Origin: an uncultured Comamonadaceae bacterium
Lineage (GTDB): Bacteria; Pseudomonadota; Gammaproteobacteria; Burkholderiales; Burkholderiaceae
Length of the DNA: 43,789 bases
NCBI GenBank assembly: GCA_946482115.1
Contig: CAMLQP010000002.1
Location: forward strand, 1 to 43,789
Reading direction: 5' to 3'
A program made the translations under genes and the position numbers. The notes under the pieces are model-generated. The model was not told the origin of the DNA and did not search any database. It saw only the letters and a program-made list of their open reading frames with translations. The first letter of the stretch is position 1; every line of letters starts with the position of its first letter. Shown in pieces: positions 1 to 13,705 of this stretch.

Positions 1-463
1 AGCCGGCCTTGACCAGCAGCGCGTCCGCATGGCCGTGGTAGCAGCCCTCGAACTTGATGATGGTCTTGCGGCCGGTGGCGCCGCGCGCCAGGCGGATGGT
101 GCTCATGCCGGCCTCGGTGCCCGAGCTGACCAGGCGCACCATGTCCATGCTGGGCATCAGCTGCAGGATTTCCTCGGCCAGCTCCACCTCGCGCTCGGTG
201 GGTGCGCCGAACGAGAAGCCGTCGAGCGCGGCTTGCTGCACGGCCTCCAGCACGGCAGGGTGTCCGTGGCCCAGGATCATGGGACCCCAGGAGCCGATGT
301 AGTCGATGTAGCGCTGGCCGTTGGCGTCCCAGAAGTGGGGCCCTTGGGCGCGCTGGACGAAGCGCGGCGTGCCGCCAACGGCCTTGAAGGCGCGCACGGG
401 TGAGTTCACGCCACCGGGTATCAGGGCTTTGGCGCGGTCGAAGAGGGCTTGGTTGCGGTCCAT
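1..463 (-). CDS. hemL: glutamate-1-semialdehyde 2,1-aminomutase, N-terminal part (cut by window edge)
   Basis: PLP-dependent cytosolic enzyme that converts glutamate-1-semialdehyde to 5-aminolevulinate, the entry step of C5-pathway tetrapyrrole synthesis. Only the first 154 residues are present; the 3' part, including the PLP lysine, lies left of the window. The visible protein begins [20 protein letters not shown], followed by [13 protein letters not shown], the IDYIGSWGP and GHGHPAV segments, SFGAPTE, and [19 protein letters not shown], all typical of HemL rather than other class III aminotransferases. The ATG at 463-461 is one base from the stop of the ThiD-like gene upstream, so the two are probably cotranscribed on the minus strand. 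Identity is clear from conserved motifs; completeness cannot be judged. Confidence 0.96.
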   Translation of the reverse strand, partial: MDRNQALFDRAKALIPGGVNSPVRAFKAVGGTPRFVQRAQGPHFWDANGQRYIDYIGSWGPMILGHGHPAVLEAVQQAALDGFSFGAPTEREVELAEEILQLMPSMDMVRLVSSGTEAGMSTIRLARGATGRKTIIKFEGCYHGHADALLVKAG

Positions 464-464
464 G

Positions 465-1382
465 TCAGTGTTTGGTTTCGTCGAGCGGGAAGTCGGTGAG
501 CGGGCCATCTCCGCCTTCATCGTCTCCTGCTTCGCCAGAATCGTCGTGCGCCCAGAACAGGCGGTCCGGCATGGCATGTCCCATGCCGGGCTGGAAGCCG
601 GCGTCCAGGCACTGGTCCAGGTAGGTGAGGGCCTCGGCGCAGGCGGTCTGCAGGTCGGCGCCCGCCGCGATCAGCGCCGTCAGTGCGGCCGACAGCGTGT
701 CGCCCGCGCCGGTGAAGGTGGCCTCGAAGCGTTCGTAGCGTGCGGTGGCCAGCACCATCTCGGGGGAGGCCAGGTGGCTTTCCAGGTACTGGTCGGCGGC
801 GTTGAAGCCGGTCACGAGGGTGTAGGGCACGCCATGCTCGGCGGCGGCGCGTGCCACGTCGCGCGGACCTGGGGGTTTCTCGTCCGCCCAGTCGGGCAGC
901 AGCCAGCGGCAGAGCGTGCTGTGGTTGCCCACCAGCACCGTGGTCTGCGGCAGCAGCAGCTCGGCATGCGCGTCCAGGTAGTTCTCCAGCTCGATTTCGC
1001 TCCACCAGGCCAGGCTGGGCATGTAGGCGATCACCGGCACGTCGGGGTAGTCCGAGCAGACCTCGGCGATGGCGCTCAGGTTCTCGGGGCTGCCGGCGAA
1101 TCCGACCTTGATGGCCTGCACCGTGATGTCCTCCAGCGCGCAGCGGGCCTGGTCGGCCACGGCGTCCTCGTCGAAGGCGATGTGGTCGTGGATCTCGCTG
1201 CTGTCTCGCACGTAGGCGCCGGTCACCACCGGCAGCACATGGGCCGAGGCGCTGGACATGGCGGCCACGTCAGCGCCCAGCCCGCCGGCGCCGCTGGGGT
1301 CGTTGGCATTGAACGCCATCACGCAGGGCAGGGATGCGGGGGCTTCGGGCGCAGAGGGGGAGGGGGTGTCGCTGGAACTCAT
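465..1382 (-). CDS. thiD: ThiD-like hydroxymethylpyrimidine / phosphomethylpyrimidine kinase family protein
   Basis: Ribokinase-fold kinase of 305 residues, in family terms the enzyme that phosphorylates HMP and HMP-P in thiamine synthesis. An N-terminal Ser/Pro/Ala-rich tail (about 1-20) precedes the conserved [14 protein letters not shown] segment. The anion-hole/catalytic segment reads [12 protein letters not shown], with Asp where classical ThiD has Cys (GTGC), a ribokinase-like variation. The C-terminus is acidic ([13 protein letters not shown]). The ATG at 1382 has no clear Shine-Dalgarno, and Met22 just before the fold is an alternative start. hemL follows after one base. Function as thiamine kinase is inferred from the family; the Asp variant leaves substrate specificity open, for example a pyridoxal-type kinase. 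No other thiamine gene is nearby. Confidence 0.78.
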   Translation of the reverse strand: MSSSDTPSPSAPEAPASLPCVMAFNANDPSGAGGLGADVAAMSSASAHVLPVVTGAYVRDSSEIHDHIAFDEDAVADQARCALEDITVQAIKVGFAGSPENLSAIAEVCSDYPDVPVIAYMPSLAWWSEIELENYLDAHAELLLPQTTVLVGNHSTLCRWLLPDWADEKPPGPRDVARAAAEHGVPYTLVTGFNAADQYLESHLASPEMVLATARYERFEATFTGAGDTLSAALTALIAAGADLQTACAEALTYLDQCLDAGFQPGMGHAMPDRLFWAHDDSGEAGDDEGGDGPLTDFPLDETKH

Positions 1383-1488
1383 GCGGCGGTGTGGCCGGTG
1401 CCCGGCCGCAGAACCCGGCCGCCAGACTCGGCCGTGGGAGGGGCTGGCTACAATGAAACCATTCTATGACAATGATTTCTGCCCCGAC

Positions 1489-1674
1489 ATGAGCGAATCC
1501 CAAACCGAAGCCCAAACCTGGATGTGCCTGATCTGCGGCTGGATCTACGACGAGGAGGCCGGTGCGCCCGACCACGGCATCGCGCCGGGCACGCGCTGGG
1601 CCGACGTGCCGATGAACTGGACCTGCCCGGAATGCGGCGCCCGCAAGGAAGACTTCGAAATGGTCCAGATCTGA
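1489..1674 (+). CDS. rubredoxin
   Basis: Small iron-sulfur electron carrier of 61 residues with one Fe held by four cysteines. Both knuckles are visible: CLICGWIYDEEAG near residue 13 and CPECGARKEDFEMV near residue 46, with the conserved PMNWTCPEC between them. The ATG at 1489 gives the usual short N-terminus. An in-frame ATG at 1453 preceded by a purine-rich GGGAGGGG would add 12 residues; the overlapping TACAAT at 1449-1454 looks instead like a -10 box, which favours 1489. The gene is divergent from thiD-hemL and lies 16 bases upstream of pilG. Its electron partner is unknown; the link to pili genes is positional only. Confidence 0.93.
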   Translation: MSESQTEAQTWMCLICGWIYDEEAGAPDHGIAPGTRWADVPMNWTCPECGARKEDFEMVQI

Positions 1675-1690
1675 CGGGCGGAGCCCTCAT

Positions 1691-2095
1691 GTGAACACAG
1701 CCCCGAGCCCGATCCTGAAAGTGCTGGTGGTGGACGACAGCAACACCATACGGCGCAGCGCGGAGATTTTTCTGCGACAGGGCGGGCACGAGGTGCTGCT
1801 GGCCGACGACGGTTTCGATGCGCTTTCCAAGATCAACGACTTCCAGCCCGACCTCGTGTTCTGCGACATCCTCATGCCCCGGCTAGACGGTTACCAGACC
1901 TGCGCCATCATCAGGCGCAACGAACGTTTCGCCCGCACCCCGGTGGTGATGCTGTCCTCGAAGGACGGCCTGTTCGACAAGGCGCGCGGGCGCCTGGTGG
2001 GCTCGCAGGAGCACCTGACCAAACCCTTCACCAAGGACCAGCTGCTGCAGGCGGTGTCGCGTTTCGGCGATGCTGCGGCGGGAGGGGCGGCCTGA
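1691..2095 (+). CDS. pilG: twitching motility response regulator PilG
   Basis: Single-domain CheY-like receiver of 134 residues that takes phosphate from ChpA/PilL and acts on type IV pilus extension. The acidic pocket VVDDSN (about residues 13-18), the phospho-acceptor in FCDILMP, the Thr/Ser segment VMLSSKDG and the Lys of LTKPF are all present; there is no output domain. Translation starts at a GTG: the only ATG at the position, overlapping by one frame, is followed directly by TGA, and GCGGAG lies a few bases upstream as ribosome binding site. The stop overlaps the ATG of pilH by one base (TGATG). First gene of the pilG-H-I-J-chpA operon, where the order is the main support for PilG over other CheY proteins. 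Confidence 0.92.
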   Translation: MNTAPSPILKVLVVDDSNTIRRSAEIFLRQGGHEVLLADDGFDALSKINDFQPDLVFCDILMPRLDGYQTCAIIRRNERFARTPVVMLSSKDGLFDKARGRLVGSQEHLTKPFTKDQLLQAVSRFGDAAAGGAA

Positions 2096-2460
2096 TGCCG
2101 GTCAAGCACATCCTGGTGGTCGACGATTCCAAGACCGAACTCCTGTTCCTCAAGGACCTGCTGAGCCGCAACGGCTACGAGGTTCGCACCGCGGAGAACG
2201 CCGAACAGGCCTTCGCCCACATCGGGCAGGCGTTGCCCGACCTGATCCTGATGGATGTCGTGATGCCGGGCCAGAACGGCTACCAGCTCACCCGCACCAT
2301 CACGCGCCACCCCGAATACGGCAAGGTGCCGGTGTTCCTGTGCACCAGCAAGAGCCAGGAAACCGACCGCGTCTGGGGCATGCGCCAGGGCGCGCGCGAC
2401 TACATCACCAAGCCCGTCAACCCGGCCCAGCTGCTGGCCAAGATCGAGGCGGTCGGATGA
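2095..2460 (+). CDS. pilH: twitching motility response regulator PilH
   Basis: Second CheY-like receiver, 121 residues, of the Pil-Chp system. In Pseudomonas PilH opposes or buffers PilG signalling and affects pilus retraction. The sequence shows VVDDSKTE near the N-terminus, the phospho-Asp in LMDVVMP, and the ITKPVNP lysine loop, with no output domain. ATG overlaps the pilG stop, indicating translational coupling. It is followed after 43 bases by the CheW-like gene pilI. Identification rests on receiver motifs and the conserved order. Confidence 0.92.
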   Translation: MPVKHILVVDDSKTELLFLKDLLSRNGYEVRTAENAEQAFAHIGQALPDLILMDVVMPGQNGYQLTRTITRHPEYGKVPVFLCTSKSQETDRVWGMRQGARDYITKPVNPAQLLAKIEAVG

Positions 2461-2503
2461 CGGGCCCCGGCACCGCGACGCTGCCCTGAAGGAGCACGAA
2501 CCG

Positions 2504-3046
2504 ATGACACAGCGGGTCGACCTCAACGCCTTCCAGCAGCAGCTCGCGCGGCGCCTGGCCGATGCCGGCAGCCAGGCACGGTCGGCCCACTGGCTGGCGG
2601 TAGCTGAGGGCGGCCACCGTCTGCTGCTGCCGCTCACGCACGCGGGAGAGGTCTTCCCGCCCGCTCCGGTGCAGCCCCTGCCCTGGGTCAAGGCCTGGGT
2701 CAAGGGCGTCGCGACCTGGCGCGGCGGTCTCTACACCGTGATCGACCTGCTGACCCATCTCGGGCTGCCACGCGAGGGCGAACCGCAGCCGCCCCGGCAT
2801 TTCGTGTCCTTCAGCCCGGCGCTCGGCGTGCCCGCCGTGTGGCCCGTGGCGCAGATGCTGGGCCTCAAGGGCGCGCACGAGTTCACGCCCGGCCAGGCCG
2901 CCGTGCCGCTGCCCGGCACGCCGGTCCTGCGCCAGGTGCTGCAGGATGCCGAAGGCCGGACCTGGCTGGAGCTGGACCTGCGCCCGCTGGTCGCATCGCC
3001 CGAATTCCTCGACCTCCACCTGCGAGGCGCCGCCGCGGCGGCCTGA
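2504..3046 (+). CDS. pilI: CheW-like adaptor PilI
   Basis: CheW-domain adaptor of 180 residues expected to couple the receptor PilJ to the kinase ChpA at the cell pole. The CheW core is seen in [24 protein letters not shown] (about residues 68-90) and in the later [18 protein letters not shown]. It starts at ATG with AAGGAG nine bases upstream. It lies seven bases before pilJ. No enzyme motif is present. The sequence is typical of the divergent PilI/ChpC class rather than flagellar CheW. Confidence 0.88.
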   Translation: MTQRVDLNAFQQQLARRLADAGSQARSAHWLAVAEGGHRLLLPLTHAGEVFPPAPVQPLPWVKAWVKGVATWRGGLYTVIDLLTHLGLPREGEPQPPRHFVSFSPALGVPAVWPVAQMLGLKGAHEFTPGQAAVPLPGTPVLRQVLQDAEGRTWLELDLRPLVASPEFLDLHLRGAAAAA

Positions 3047-3053
3047 CACACCC

Positions 3054-5123
3054 ATGGCGCTGATCCACATCCTCCAAGGCTGGCTGAAACGCAAACGCCC
3101 GGGCGACGGCGATCCGTCCGACTTTTCCATCCTGACCGCCGATTCGCAGGTGCTGGATCCGGCATCGGGCCTGACGAGCTCGACCTTCGGCGGCGAGTCC
3201 ACGCTGTCGGTGCCGGGCGAGGGGACGCTGCCCCCGTCCATGGGGCCAGCCACCGCCTCGGCGCCGCTGGAAGCGCCCGGTGCCGGGGCCCACGCCACGG
3301 ACCGGCGCCAGCGCGTGCTGGTGGTGACGCTGGCGGGGGTGCTGGTGGCCACCGGCGCCTGGGGCGTGTGGCGCTGGAACCAGATTGCCCATACCCCCGG
3401 CGACGCGACCACGACGGCCGTGCTTGCAGCTTCGGGCCGGCTGGCCGATGCGGCGGCGCGGGTGGTCGCCACCGACTCCGCCGCCAGCCAGGCCCAGGCC
3501 CGGGCCGATGCGCTGCGCCAGCGCACCGACGAGCTGATGGAGCATGCCGAGGCGTTGCTGGCGCTGCGGCTGCAGCAAGGCGCCGGGCCGGCCGAGGTGA
3601 ATGCCGCCGTGCAGGGCGTGCGGCTGCTCTCGCGCATCGCGCAGCTGGGGCAGGATGCGCAGGCAGCCGGGGGCGACGCGGCGACCCAGTCGCTGCAGCG
3701 CGAGCTGGGCGTGTGGAAGGAAATCGTGGCCGGGCAGCTCAATGGCAGCGGCACCCTGCGGCTGCCGGCCGTGCGCGATGCGCGCCAGCGCGAGCTGCTC
3801 GAACGCCTGTCGCAAGGCGCGGCGCCACTGGACGCCGCCGTGCAGGCCCTGGTGCAGGCCCGGGGGGCCGCAGCCGAGGCCCGCGCCGCGCGCGAGGCGC
3901 TGCAGGCCCCAGCCGATGCCGCCCGCCAGGCCTTGGCCGATGCCCGGACCCGCCCGGGCGGCGAGGGCGGCGCACAGGACTGGCTGGTGCCTGCCGGCGC
4001 GGCCATCCTGGTGCTGCTGTGCGCACTGGCACTGGTGCGGCTGCAGACGCGCAGCGGCCGCGAGCGTGCCGCGCTGGCCGAGCGCCAGCGTGCCGAAGCC
4101 CGCGCGCAGGAAAAAGAAGTCCGCCGTGTCAACGACGCCACCCAGGCCGCCATCCTGCGCCTCATGAACGAGCTGCAGGACGTGGCCGAGGGCGACCTCA
4201 CGCGGCAGGCCACCGTCACCGAGGACATCACCGGCGCCATCGCCGACTCGATCAACTACACGGTGGAGGAGCTGCGCACGCTGGTCGGCCAGGTGCAGGA
4301 CACCTCGCAGCAGGTGGCGCAGACCACCGGAACCATGGAAAACAGCGCCATAGAGCTGCTGGCCGCCTCCACCGAGCAGCTGCGCGAAATCCGCGAGACC
4401 GGCCAGGCCGTGCTCGAGATGGCGCGCCGCATCCAGGACGTTTCGACCCAGGCCCAGGCCTCGGCCGCCGCCGCCGACCGCGCGCGCCGCGCCGCCGGCG
4501 GCGGCCGCCAGGCCATGCAGGACGCCATGGACGGCATGAACCAGATCCGCGACCAGATCCAGGACACCGCCAAGCGCATCAAGCGCCTGGGTGAATCCTC
4601 GCAGGAGATCGGCGAGATCACCGAACTGATTTCCGATATCACCGGGCAGACCAACGTGCTGGCGCTCAACGCCGCCATCCAGGCGGCCGGCGCGGGCGAG
4701 GCCGGGCGCGGCTTCGCCATCGTGGCCGAGGAGGTGCAGCGCCTGGCCGAACGCTCGGCCGACGCCACCCGCCAGATCGCGCAGCTGGTGCGCGCCATCC
4801 AGGCCGACACCCAGGACGCGGTGGCGGCGATGGAGGCGTCCACGCGCGGCGTGGTCGAGGGCGCGCGCCTGTCGGACAACGCCGGCGAGGCGCTGGCCGA
4901 GATCGACCAGCTCGCACGCCAGGTGGCTGAACTGGTGGAGCAGATCGCCCTGTCCGCCGCGCGCGAGGCCGAACTGGCCAGCGGCACGGCCGGCAACATC
5001 CAGCACATCTTCGCCGTCACCGAGCAGACCGGCGAGGGCACCCGCACTACGGTGCAGCAGGTGCGCGAGCTCACCCGCATGGCCGACGCGCTGCGCCAGT
5101 CCGTCGCGCGTTTCAAACTATGA
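3054..5123 (+). CDS. pilJ: type IV pilus methyl-accepting chemoreceptor PilJ
   Basis: Membrane chemoreceptor of 689 residues that senses signals linked to pili and controls ChpA. A cytoplasmic N-terminal tail of about 86 residues precedes TM1 ([19 protein letters not shown], about 87-105). A helical Ala/Gln-rich periplasmic region follows, then TM2 ([19 protein letters not shown], about 310-328). After a HAMP segment (about 340-390) comes the signalling hairpin with [20 protein letters not shown] and [18 protein letters not shown] near 527-570. I chose ATG 3054, eight bases after the pilI stop; the longer open frame upstream overlaps pilI. A 74-bp dispersed repeat follows the stop. No CheR-type methyltransferase gene (pilK) accompanies it in this cluster. 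Confidence 0.92.
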   Translation: MALIHILQGWLKRKRPGDGDPSDFSILTADSQVLDPASGLTSSTFGGESTLSVPGEGTLPPSMGPATASAPLEAPGAGAHATDRRQRVLVVTLAGVLVATGAWGVWRWNQIAHTPGDATTTAVLAASGRLADAAARVVATDSAASQAQARADALRQRTDELMEHAEALLALRLQQGAGPAEVNAAVQGVRLLSRIAQLGQDAQAAGGDAATQSLQRELGVWKEIVAGQLNGSGTLRLPAVRDARQRELLERLSQGAAPLDAAVQALVQARGAAAEARAAREALQAPADAARQALADARTRPGGEGGAQDWLVPAGAAILVLLCALALVRLQTRSGRERAALAERQRAEARAQEKEVRRVNDATQAAILRLMNELQDVAEGDLTRQATVTEDITGAIADSINYTVEELRTLVGQVQDTSQQVAQTTGTMENSAIELLAASTEQLREIRETGQAVLEMARRIQDVSTQAQASAAAADRARRAAGGGRQAMQDAMDGMNQIRDQIQDTAKRIKRLGESSQEIGEITELISDITGQTNVLALNAAIQAAGAGEAGRGFAIVAEEVQRLAERSADATRQIAQLVRAIQADTQDAVAAMEASTRGVVEGARLSDNAGEALAEIDQLARQVAELVEQIALSAAREAELASGTAGNIQHIFAVTEQTGEGTRTTVQQVRELTRMADALRQSVARFKL

Positions 5124-5128
5124 ACATG

Positions 5129-5202
5129 AAGCCCCCACGCTCCACCGCTGCGCGGGGCGCTGCCCCCCGAGGGGACTGTTTCGCCTTGGGGCGGCCCGGC
5201 GG
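5129..5202. repeat. dispersed 74-bp GC-rich intergenic repeat, copy A
   Basis: It begins AAGCCCCCACGCTCC and ends GGCCCGGCGG, five bases after the pilJ stop and before chpA. A second copy of the same length lies at 25481-25554, with 64 of 74 positions identical by my alignment. Both copies can form an imperfect RNA stem pairing GCTGCCCC (5160-5167) with GGGGCGGC (5188-5195). I recall this type of element from Comamonadaceae genomes. It could act as a processing or attenuation hairpin between pilJ and chpA. Confidence 0.8.
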
Positions 5203-5229
5203 TGAAACGGTTTTTCCCGGCAGGTGCCT

Positions 5230-10329
<5,100 letters not shown>

Positions 10330-10339
10330 GCGCCTTGGT

Positions 10340-10882
10340 TCAGTAGGGTGTCTTGACGCCGGTGAACATGGCGCGGACCAGCCGCACCCGTTCCAGCCGG
10401 CTCAGGATGATGGCGGCCAGCGCGTGCAGGCCGGCTGCGAGCATCAGCGTGTTCGCCAACACCTCGTGCACCTCTTCCAACCACTCGTCTCCCCAGAAGG
10501 CGTCGGTGGTCTGCAGCCAGCCGGTGGTGGTCAGAGCGAGCACCAGCACCATCAGTGCCAGCATCATCAGCGCGCCCAGCGGGCTGTGACCCAGGTGGTG
10601 CGGCGTTTCGCCCCGCAGCAGCGCAGCCACGTGGGTGCGCAGGCGCGCAGGGGTGGGAAACCAGTCGGCAAAACGCGCGTGACGCGTACCGACCACCGCC
10701 CACACCAGCCGGGCGAGCACCAGAGCAGCGGCGGTGTAGCCGGCCCACCGGTGCGCCAGCTTGCCGTCGTCCAGCACGAACTGGTTGAGCAGCACGCAGC
10801 CCACCAGCGACCAGTGGAAGACCCGCACGAACGGGTCCCACACACGCACGGGTTCGCGCAATGGCCTTGCCTCAGGTGTCAA
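10340..10882 (-). CDS. cytochrome b561-family membrane protein (b-type haem)
   Basis: Integral membrane b-type cytochrome of 180 residues, related to the b561 / Ni,Fe-hydrogenase cytochrome b group, which passes electrons across the inner membrane. The VWDPFVRVFHWSLVG start, HRWAGYTAAALVLARLVWAVVG, LGALMMLALMVLVLALTTTGW and VHEVLANTLMLAAGLHALAAI segments form four helices with the expected haem-ligand histidines (FHW, AHRW, VHEV, LHAL). The TTG at 10882 overlaps the stop of the upstream PepSY gene; an internal GTG a few codons on is an alternative. The pairing with a PepSY protein is recurrent and suggests a small redox module; the donor and acceptor are unknown. The gene ends 10 bases from the convergent chpA stop. 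Confidence 0.85.
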   Translation of the reverse strand: MTPEARPLREPVRVWDPFVRVFHWSLVGCVLLNQFVLDDGKLAHRWAGYTAAALVLARLVWAVVGTRHARFADWFPTPARLRTHVAALLRGETPHHLGHSPLGALMMLALMVLVLALTTTGWLQTTDAFWGDEWLEEVHEVLANTLMLAAGLHALAAIILSRLERVRLVRAMFTGVKTPY

Positions 10883-11139
10883 TGCCGCTCCAGTTCGGCG
10901 CCGGTGGCCGGGTTGAAGTAGATCTCGACTTTCTTGCCGGCTTTGTCGTGGCCGTAGATCTCGTAGCAGTTGCCCTTGGTGACCTTGAAGGTCTTGATCT
11001 GGTAGCCCTGTTTTTCCAGGCCGGTCTTGAAGTCAGACTCTTTCATCCATTGCTCCTTGGGCACGTTGCACGAAGGGCCGGCCACGGCGGAGGCGGCGGC
11101 GATCAGAGTCAGGGCGGCGGTCATCAGTCGGCGTTTCAT
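10879..11139 (-). CDS. small secreted PepSY-domain protein
   Basis: Periplasmic protein of 86 residues from the ATG at 11139. The signal peptide MKRRLMTAALTLIAAASAVAG has an Ala-X-Ala-type cleavage site. The mature part is a single PepSY-like domain (SDFKTGLEKQGYQIKTFKV, GNCYEIYGHDKAGKKVEIYFNPATG), with two cysteines (SCNV and GNCY) that could form a disulfide. AAGGA lies ten bases upstream of this ATG; a TTG at 11157 in the same frame is less likely. It overlaps the start of the b561 cytochrome gene, so the two form an operon. PepSY domains often bind or inhibit partners; the role here is inferred to be linked to the cytochrome. Confidence 0.85.
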   Translation of the reverse strand: MKRRLMTAALTLIAAASAVAGPSCNVPKEQWMKESDFKTGLEKQGYQIKTFKVTKGNCYEIYGHDKAGKKVEIYFNPATGAELERH

Positions 11140-11160
11140 GGGGTATTTGTCCTTCAATGA

Positions 11161-11180
11161 ACGTCACCGGGTGGTGACGT
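11161..11180. promoter_or_regulatory. perfect 8-bp-arm inverted repeat upstream of the PepSY/b561 operon
   Basis: ACGTCACC and GGTGACGT flank GGGT. It lies 21-41 bases upstream of the PepSY ATG, a usual place for an operator or promoter-overlapping site. No T-run follows on the minus strand, so a terminator for the upstream photolyase gene is less likely. Confidence 0.5.
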
Positions 11181-11237
11181 GCCGCCATTGAAGCGGGGCC
11201 ACATTAAGCGGGGCTGAAATGCCGGCCGGGTGCCTGC

Positions 11238-12713
11238 TCAGTCACTCTTTTTTACAACTGCGTAGCGCTCCAGCGTACGCCCGCGTGCCACCGCGTGGTC
11301 CACCAGTGGCGCCGGGTAGTGCTCGCCCAGTGTCACCCCGGCGGCCTGCAGTTCGATGGGCTGCGCCTTCCAGGGGGCGTGGATGGCGCGGTCGGGCAGT
11401 TTCGCCAGTTGGGGCAGGTAGCGGCGGATGAACTTGCCCTCGGGGTCGAACTTCTCGCTCTGGGTCACCGGGTTGAAGATGCGGAACCAGGGCTGGGCAT
11501 CGCAGCCGGTGGACGCGGCCCACTGCCAGCCGCCGTTGTTGGCGGCCAGGTCGTAGTCGATCAGCTTTTCGGCGAAGTAGCGTTCGCCGCGTCGCCAGTC
11601 GATGCCCAGATCCTTGGTCAGGAAGCTGGCCACCACCATGCGCAGCCGGTTGTGCATGTAGCCGGTCTGGTTGATCTGGGCCATGGCGGCGTCCACCAGC
11701 GGGTAGCCGGTGCGGCCTTCGCACCAGGCCCGGAACAGCGTGTCGGCGTGTTTGCCGCGCTCCCAGTGGATGGCGTCGTACTCGGGCTTGAAGCTCTTGT
11801 CCACCACGTGCGGGTAGTGGCTCAGTATCTGCAGGTAGAAATCGCGCCAGATCAGCTCGGACAGCCAGGTGCTGGCGCCTTGCAGGCCCTGGTCGCGCAG
11901 CTGCCAGGCCACGCGCGCCACCTGGCGGATGGACAGGGTGCCGAAGCGCAGGTGCACGCTCAGGTAGCTCGGGCCCTTGATGGCTGGGAAATCGCGCGCC
12001 TGATGGTAGCGGTCGATGCGCTCCACGAAATCCTCAAACAGGCCACGTGCGCCCTGGGTGCCGGTGGCGATCTTCAGCGCCCGCAGGTTGGTGGTTTCGA
12101 AGCCGATGGCGGCCAGTTCCGGCACGCCGGGGGGCAGGCCTTGGGGCAGCGGCGCCAGCGCGGCGGCGTGGCGTTCCACCGGATAGCTGCGCAGGTAGAA
12201 ATCGTTGACCTCGCGCAGCCAGGCGTTCTTGTAGGGCGTGAACACTGCGTAAGGGCGGCCGTTGCCGGTCAGCAGCTCGTCGCGCTCGAAGATGGCGTGG
12301 TCCTTGTGGCCCAGGAACAGCACGCCCGCGTGCGCCAGCGCGCCGCGCACCCGCAGGTCGCGCTCGCGGGCGGCGGGCTCATCGTCGTGGTTGGCGAACA
12401 CCGCCTGCACGCCCAGCTGCTCGGCCAGGCGGGGAATCTCGTCCTGTGCCCGGGCGTGGCGCACCAGCAGGCCGGTGCCCGCCGAGCCGTGGGCCTGGCC
12501 CAGGGCGCGCAGCTGGCCGTCCAGGTCCAGCAGCGACTCGCGGATGAACTCCACCCGCCGGTCCTGGCGCGGCAGGGCGTCCAGAATGGCGGTGTCGAAC
12601 ACGAAAACGCACCAGACGCGCCGGCACTCCCGCAGGGCGTGGTGCAGGGCGGCATTGTCCTCGGCGCGCAGGTCGCGGCGGAACCACATCAGGCCGGAGT
12701 CGTACTTCTTCAT
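11238..12713 (-). CDS. phrB: deoxyribodipyrimidine photolyase
   Basis: FAD-dependent DNA photolyase of 491 residues that splits UV-induced cyclobutane pyrimidine dimers using blue light. The N-terminal alpha/beta antenna domain starts GLMWFRRDLRAEDNAALHHA. The C-terminal FAD domain shows TGYPLVDAAMAQINQTGYMH, NRLRMVVASFLTKDL, WRRGERYFAEKLIDYD and NNGGWQWAASTGCDAQPWFR, the class I photolyase signature. ATG 12713 (MKKYDSG) is chosen over an upstream in-frame TTG. It is divergent from yqgE with only 22 bases between start codons. Length agrees with bacterial class I enzymes (about 470-490). Confidence 0.95.
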   Translation of the reverse strand: MKKYDSGLMWFRRDLRAEDNAALHHALRECRRVWCVFVFDTAILDALPRQDRRVEFIRESLLDLDGQLRALGQAHGSAGTGLLVRHARAQDEIPRLAEQLGVQAVFANHDDEPAARERDLRVRGALAHAGVLFLGHKDHAIFERDELLTGNGRPYAVFTPYKNAWLREVNDFYLRSYPVERHAAALAPLPQGLPPGVPELAAIGFETTNLRALKIATGTQGARGLFEDFVERIDRYHQARDFPAIKGPSYLSVHLRFGTLSIRQVARVAWQLRDQGLQGASTWLSELIWRDFYLQILSHYPHVVDKSFKPEYDAIHWERGKHADTLFRAWCEGRTGYPLVDAAMAQINQTGYMHNRLRMVVASFLTKDLGIDWRRGERYFAEKLIDYDLAANNGGWQWAASTGCDAQPWFRIFNPVTQSEKFDPEGKFIRRYLPQLAKLPDRAIHAPWKAQPIELQAAGVTLGEHYPAPLVDHAVARGRTLERYAVVKKSD

Positions 12714-12735
12714 GGCGGGCAACTAAAATTGGCGC

Positions 12736-13326
12736 ATGCCCACGGATTCTGCCCCCATCAACCTGACCAACCACTTCCTGATTGCCATGCCGGGGCTCAA
12801 GGACGAGGTTTTCGCGCGCAGCGTGGTTTTCATGTGCGAGCACAGCGACCGTGGCGCCCTGGGGCTGGTGATCAACAAGCCCAGCGACATCCGCCTGCCC
12901 GAGCTCTTCGAGCGGGTCGAGCTGCCGCTGCAGCGCGAAGACCTGCAGGACCACCCGGTGTTCCAGGGCGGCCCGGTGCGTACCGAACGCGGCTTCGTGC
13001 TGCATGAGGCCGTGCCCGGCAGCGACGGCGAATCGGTCTATGCTTCCACGCTCACCATCCCCGGTGGGCTGGAGATGACCACCTCCAAGGACGTGCTCGA
13101 AGCCATGTCGCAGGGCGCCGGCCCGCACAAGGTGTTCATCTCCATGGGTTATGCCTCCTGGGCCCAGGGCCAGCTCGAATCCGAGATCACCGAGAACAGC
13201 TGGCTGACAGTGGAAGCCGACCCCGCGCTGATCTTCGACACGCCCGTGGAGCAGCGCTACGACCGGGCGATGAAGCTGCTGGGCCTGGAAGCCTGGATGT
13301 TGTCGCCCGACGCCGGCCATGCCTGA
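12736..13326 (+). CDS. yqgE: YqgE/AlgH family protein
   Basis: Conserved cytosolic protein of 196 residues of unknown biochemical function (DUF179). Family features are the N-terminal LTNHFLIAMPGLKDEVFARS, the VFMCEHSDRGALGLVINKP strand, VFQGGPVRTERGFVLHE and the late FISMGYASWAQGQLESEI. TAAAAT at 12724-12729 ends six bases before the ATG and no Shine-Dalgarno is seen, so the mRNA may be leaderless. The 3' end overlaps ruvX by eight bases. It heads the operon with ruvX and the pyrimidine genes, an order also found in Pseudomonas. Confidence 0.93.
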   Translation: MPTDSAPINLTNHFLIAMPGLKDEVFARSVVFMCEHSDRGALGLVINKPSDIRLPELFERVELPLQREDLQDHPVFQGGPVRTERGFVLHEAVPGSDGESVYASTLTIPGGLEMTTSKDVLEAMSQGAGPHKVFISMGYASWAQGQLESEITENSWLTVEADPALIFDTPVEQRYDRAMKLLGLEAWMLSPDAGHA

Positions 13327-13705
13327 AAGCACGTTTCTCGCCTTCGACTACGGCCTCAAGCGCACCGGGGTGGCATCCGGCAATGTGCTGACCCGAACCG
13401 CCACCCCCCAGTCCACCATCGCCGCCGAGGGTGACGCGCGCTTCTCGTTGATCGCCGCGCGCCTGAAGGAGTGGCAGCCCGATGCCCTGGTCGTGGGCAT
13501 CCCTTTTCACCCCGATGGCGCCGCGCACGAGAACACCGGACGCGCCCGCAAGTTCGCACGCCAGCTGCGCGCCCGCTTCGGCCTGCCGGTGCACGAGGTG
13601 GACGAACGCTACAGCACCACCGAGGCGCTGGCCGAGGGCGCCAGGGACGCCGACGCCGCGTCCGCCTGCATCATCCTGGAACAGTACCTGAGGAGCCTGC
13701 CTTGA
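13319..13705 (+). CDS. ruvX: RuvX/YqgF, putative pre-16S rRNA nuclease / Holliday junction resolvase fold
   Basis: RNase H-fold nuclease of 128 residues; the family is implicated in 16S rRNA 5'-end maturation and was earlier called Holliday junction resolvase-like. The first catalytic Asp is in FDYGLKRTGVASG, the middle strand is ALVVGIPFHPDG, and later acidic residues are in VDERYSTTEA and DADAASACIILEQYL. It overlaps yqgE at the start and pyrR at the end (TTGA), so translation is coupled. Length matches the family (about 130-140). Confidence 0.92.
   Translation: MPESTFLAFDYGLKRTGVASGNVLTRTATPQSTIAAEGDARFSLIAARLKEWQPDALVVGIPFHPDGAAHENTGRARKFARQLRARFGLPVHEVDERYSTTEALAEGARDADAASACIILEQYLRSLP

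Noticed and set aside
321..1469. Long plus-strand open frame of 382 codons across the thiD region
   Set aside because: It is antisense to the ThiD-like gene, has Gly/Ala/His/Gln-rich low-complexity composition and no motif; long shadow frames are expected at this GC content.
2883..5006. Minus-strand open frame of 707 codons opposite pilJ
   Set aside because: Antisense to clear PilI/PilJ motifs, with repetitive Gly/Arg/His composition and no recognisable domain.
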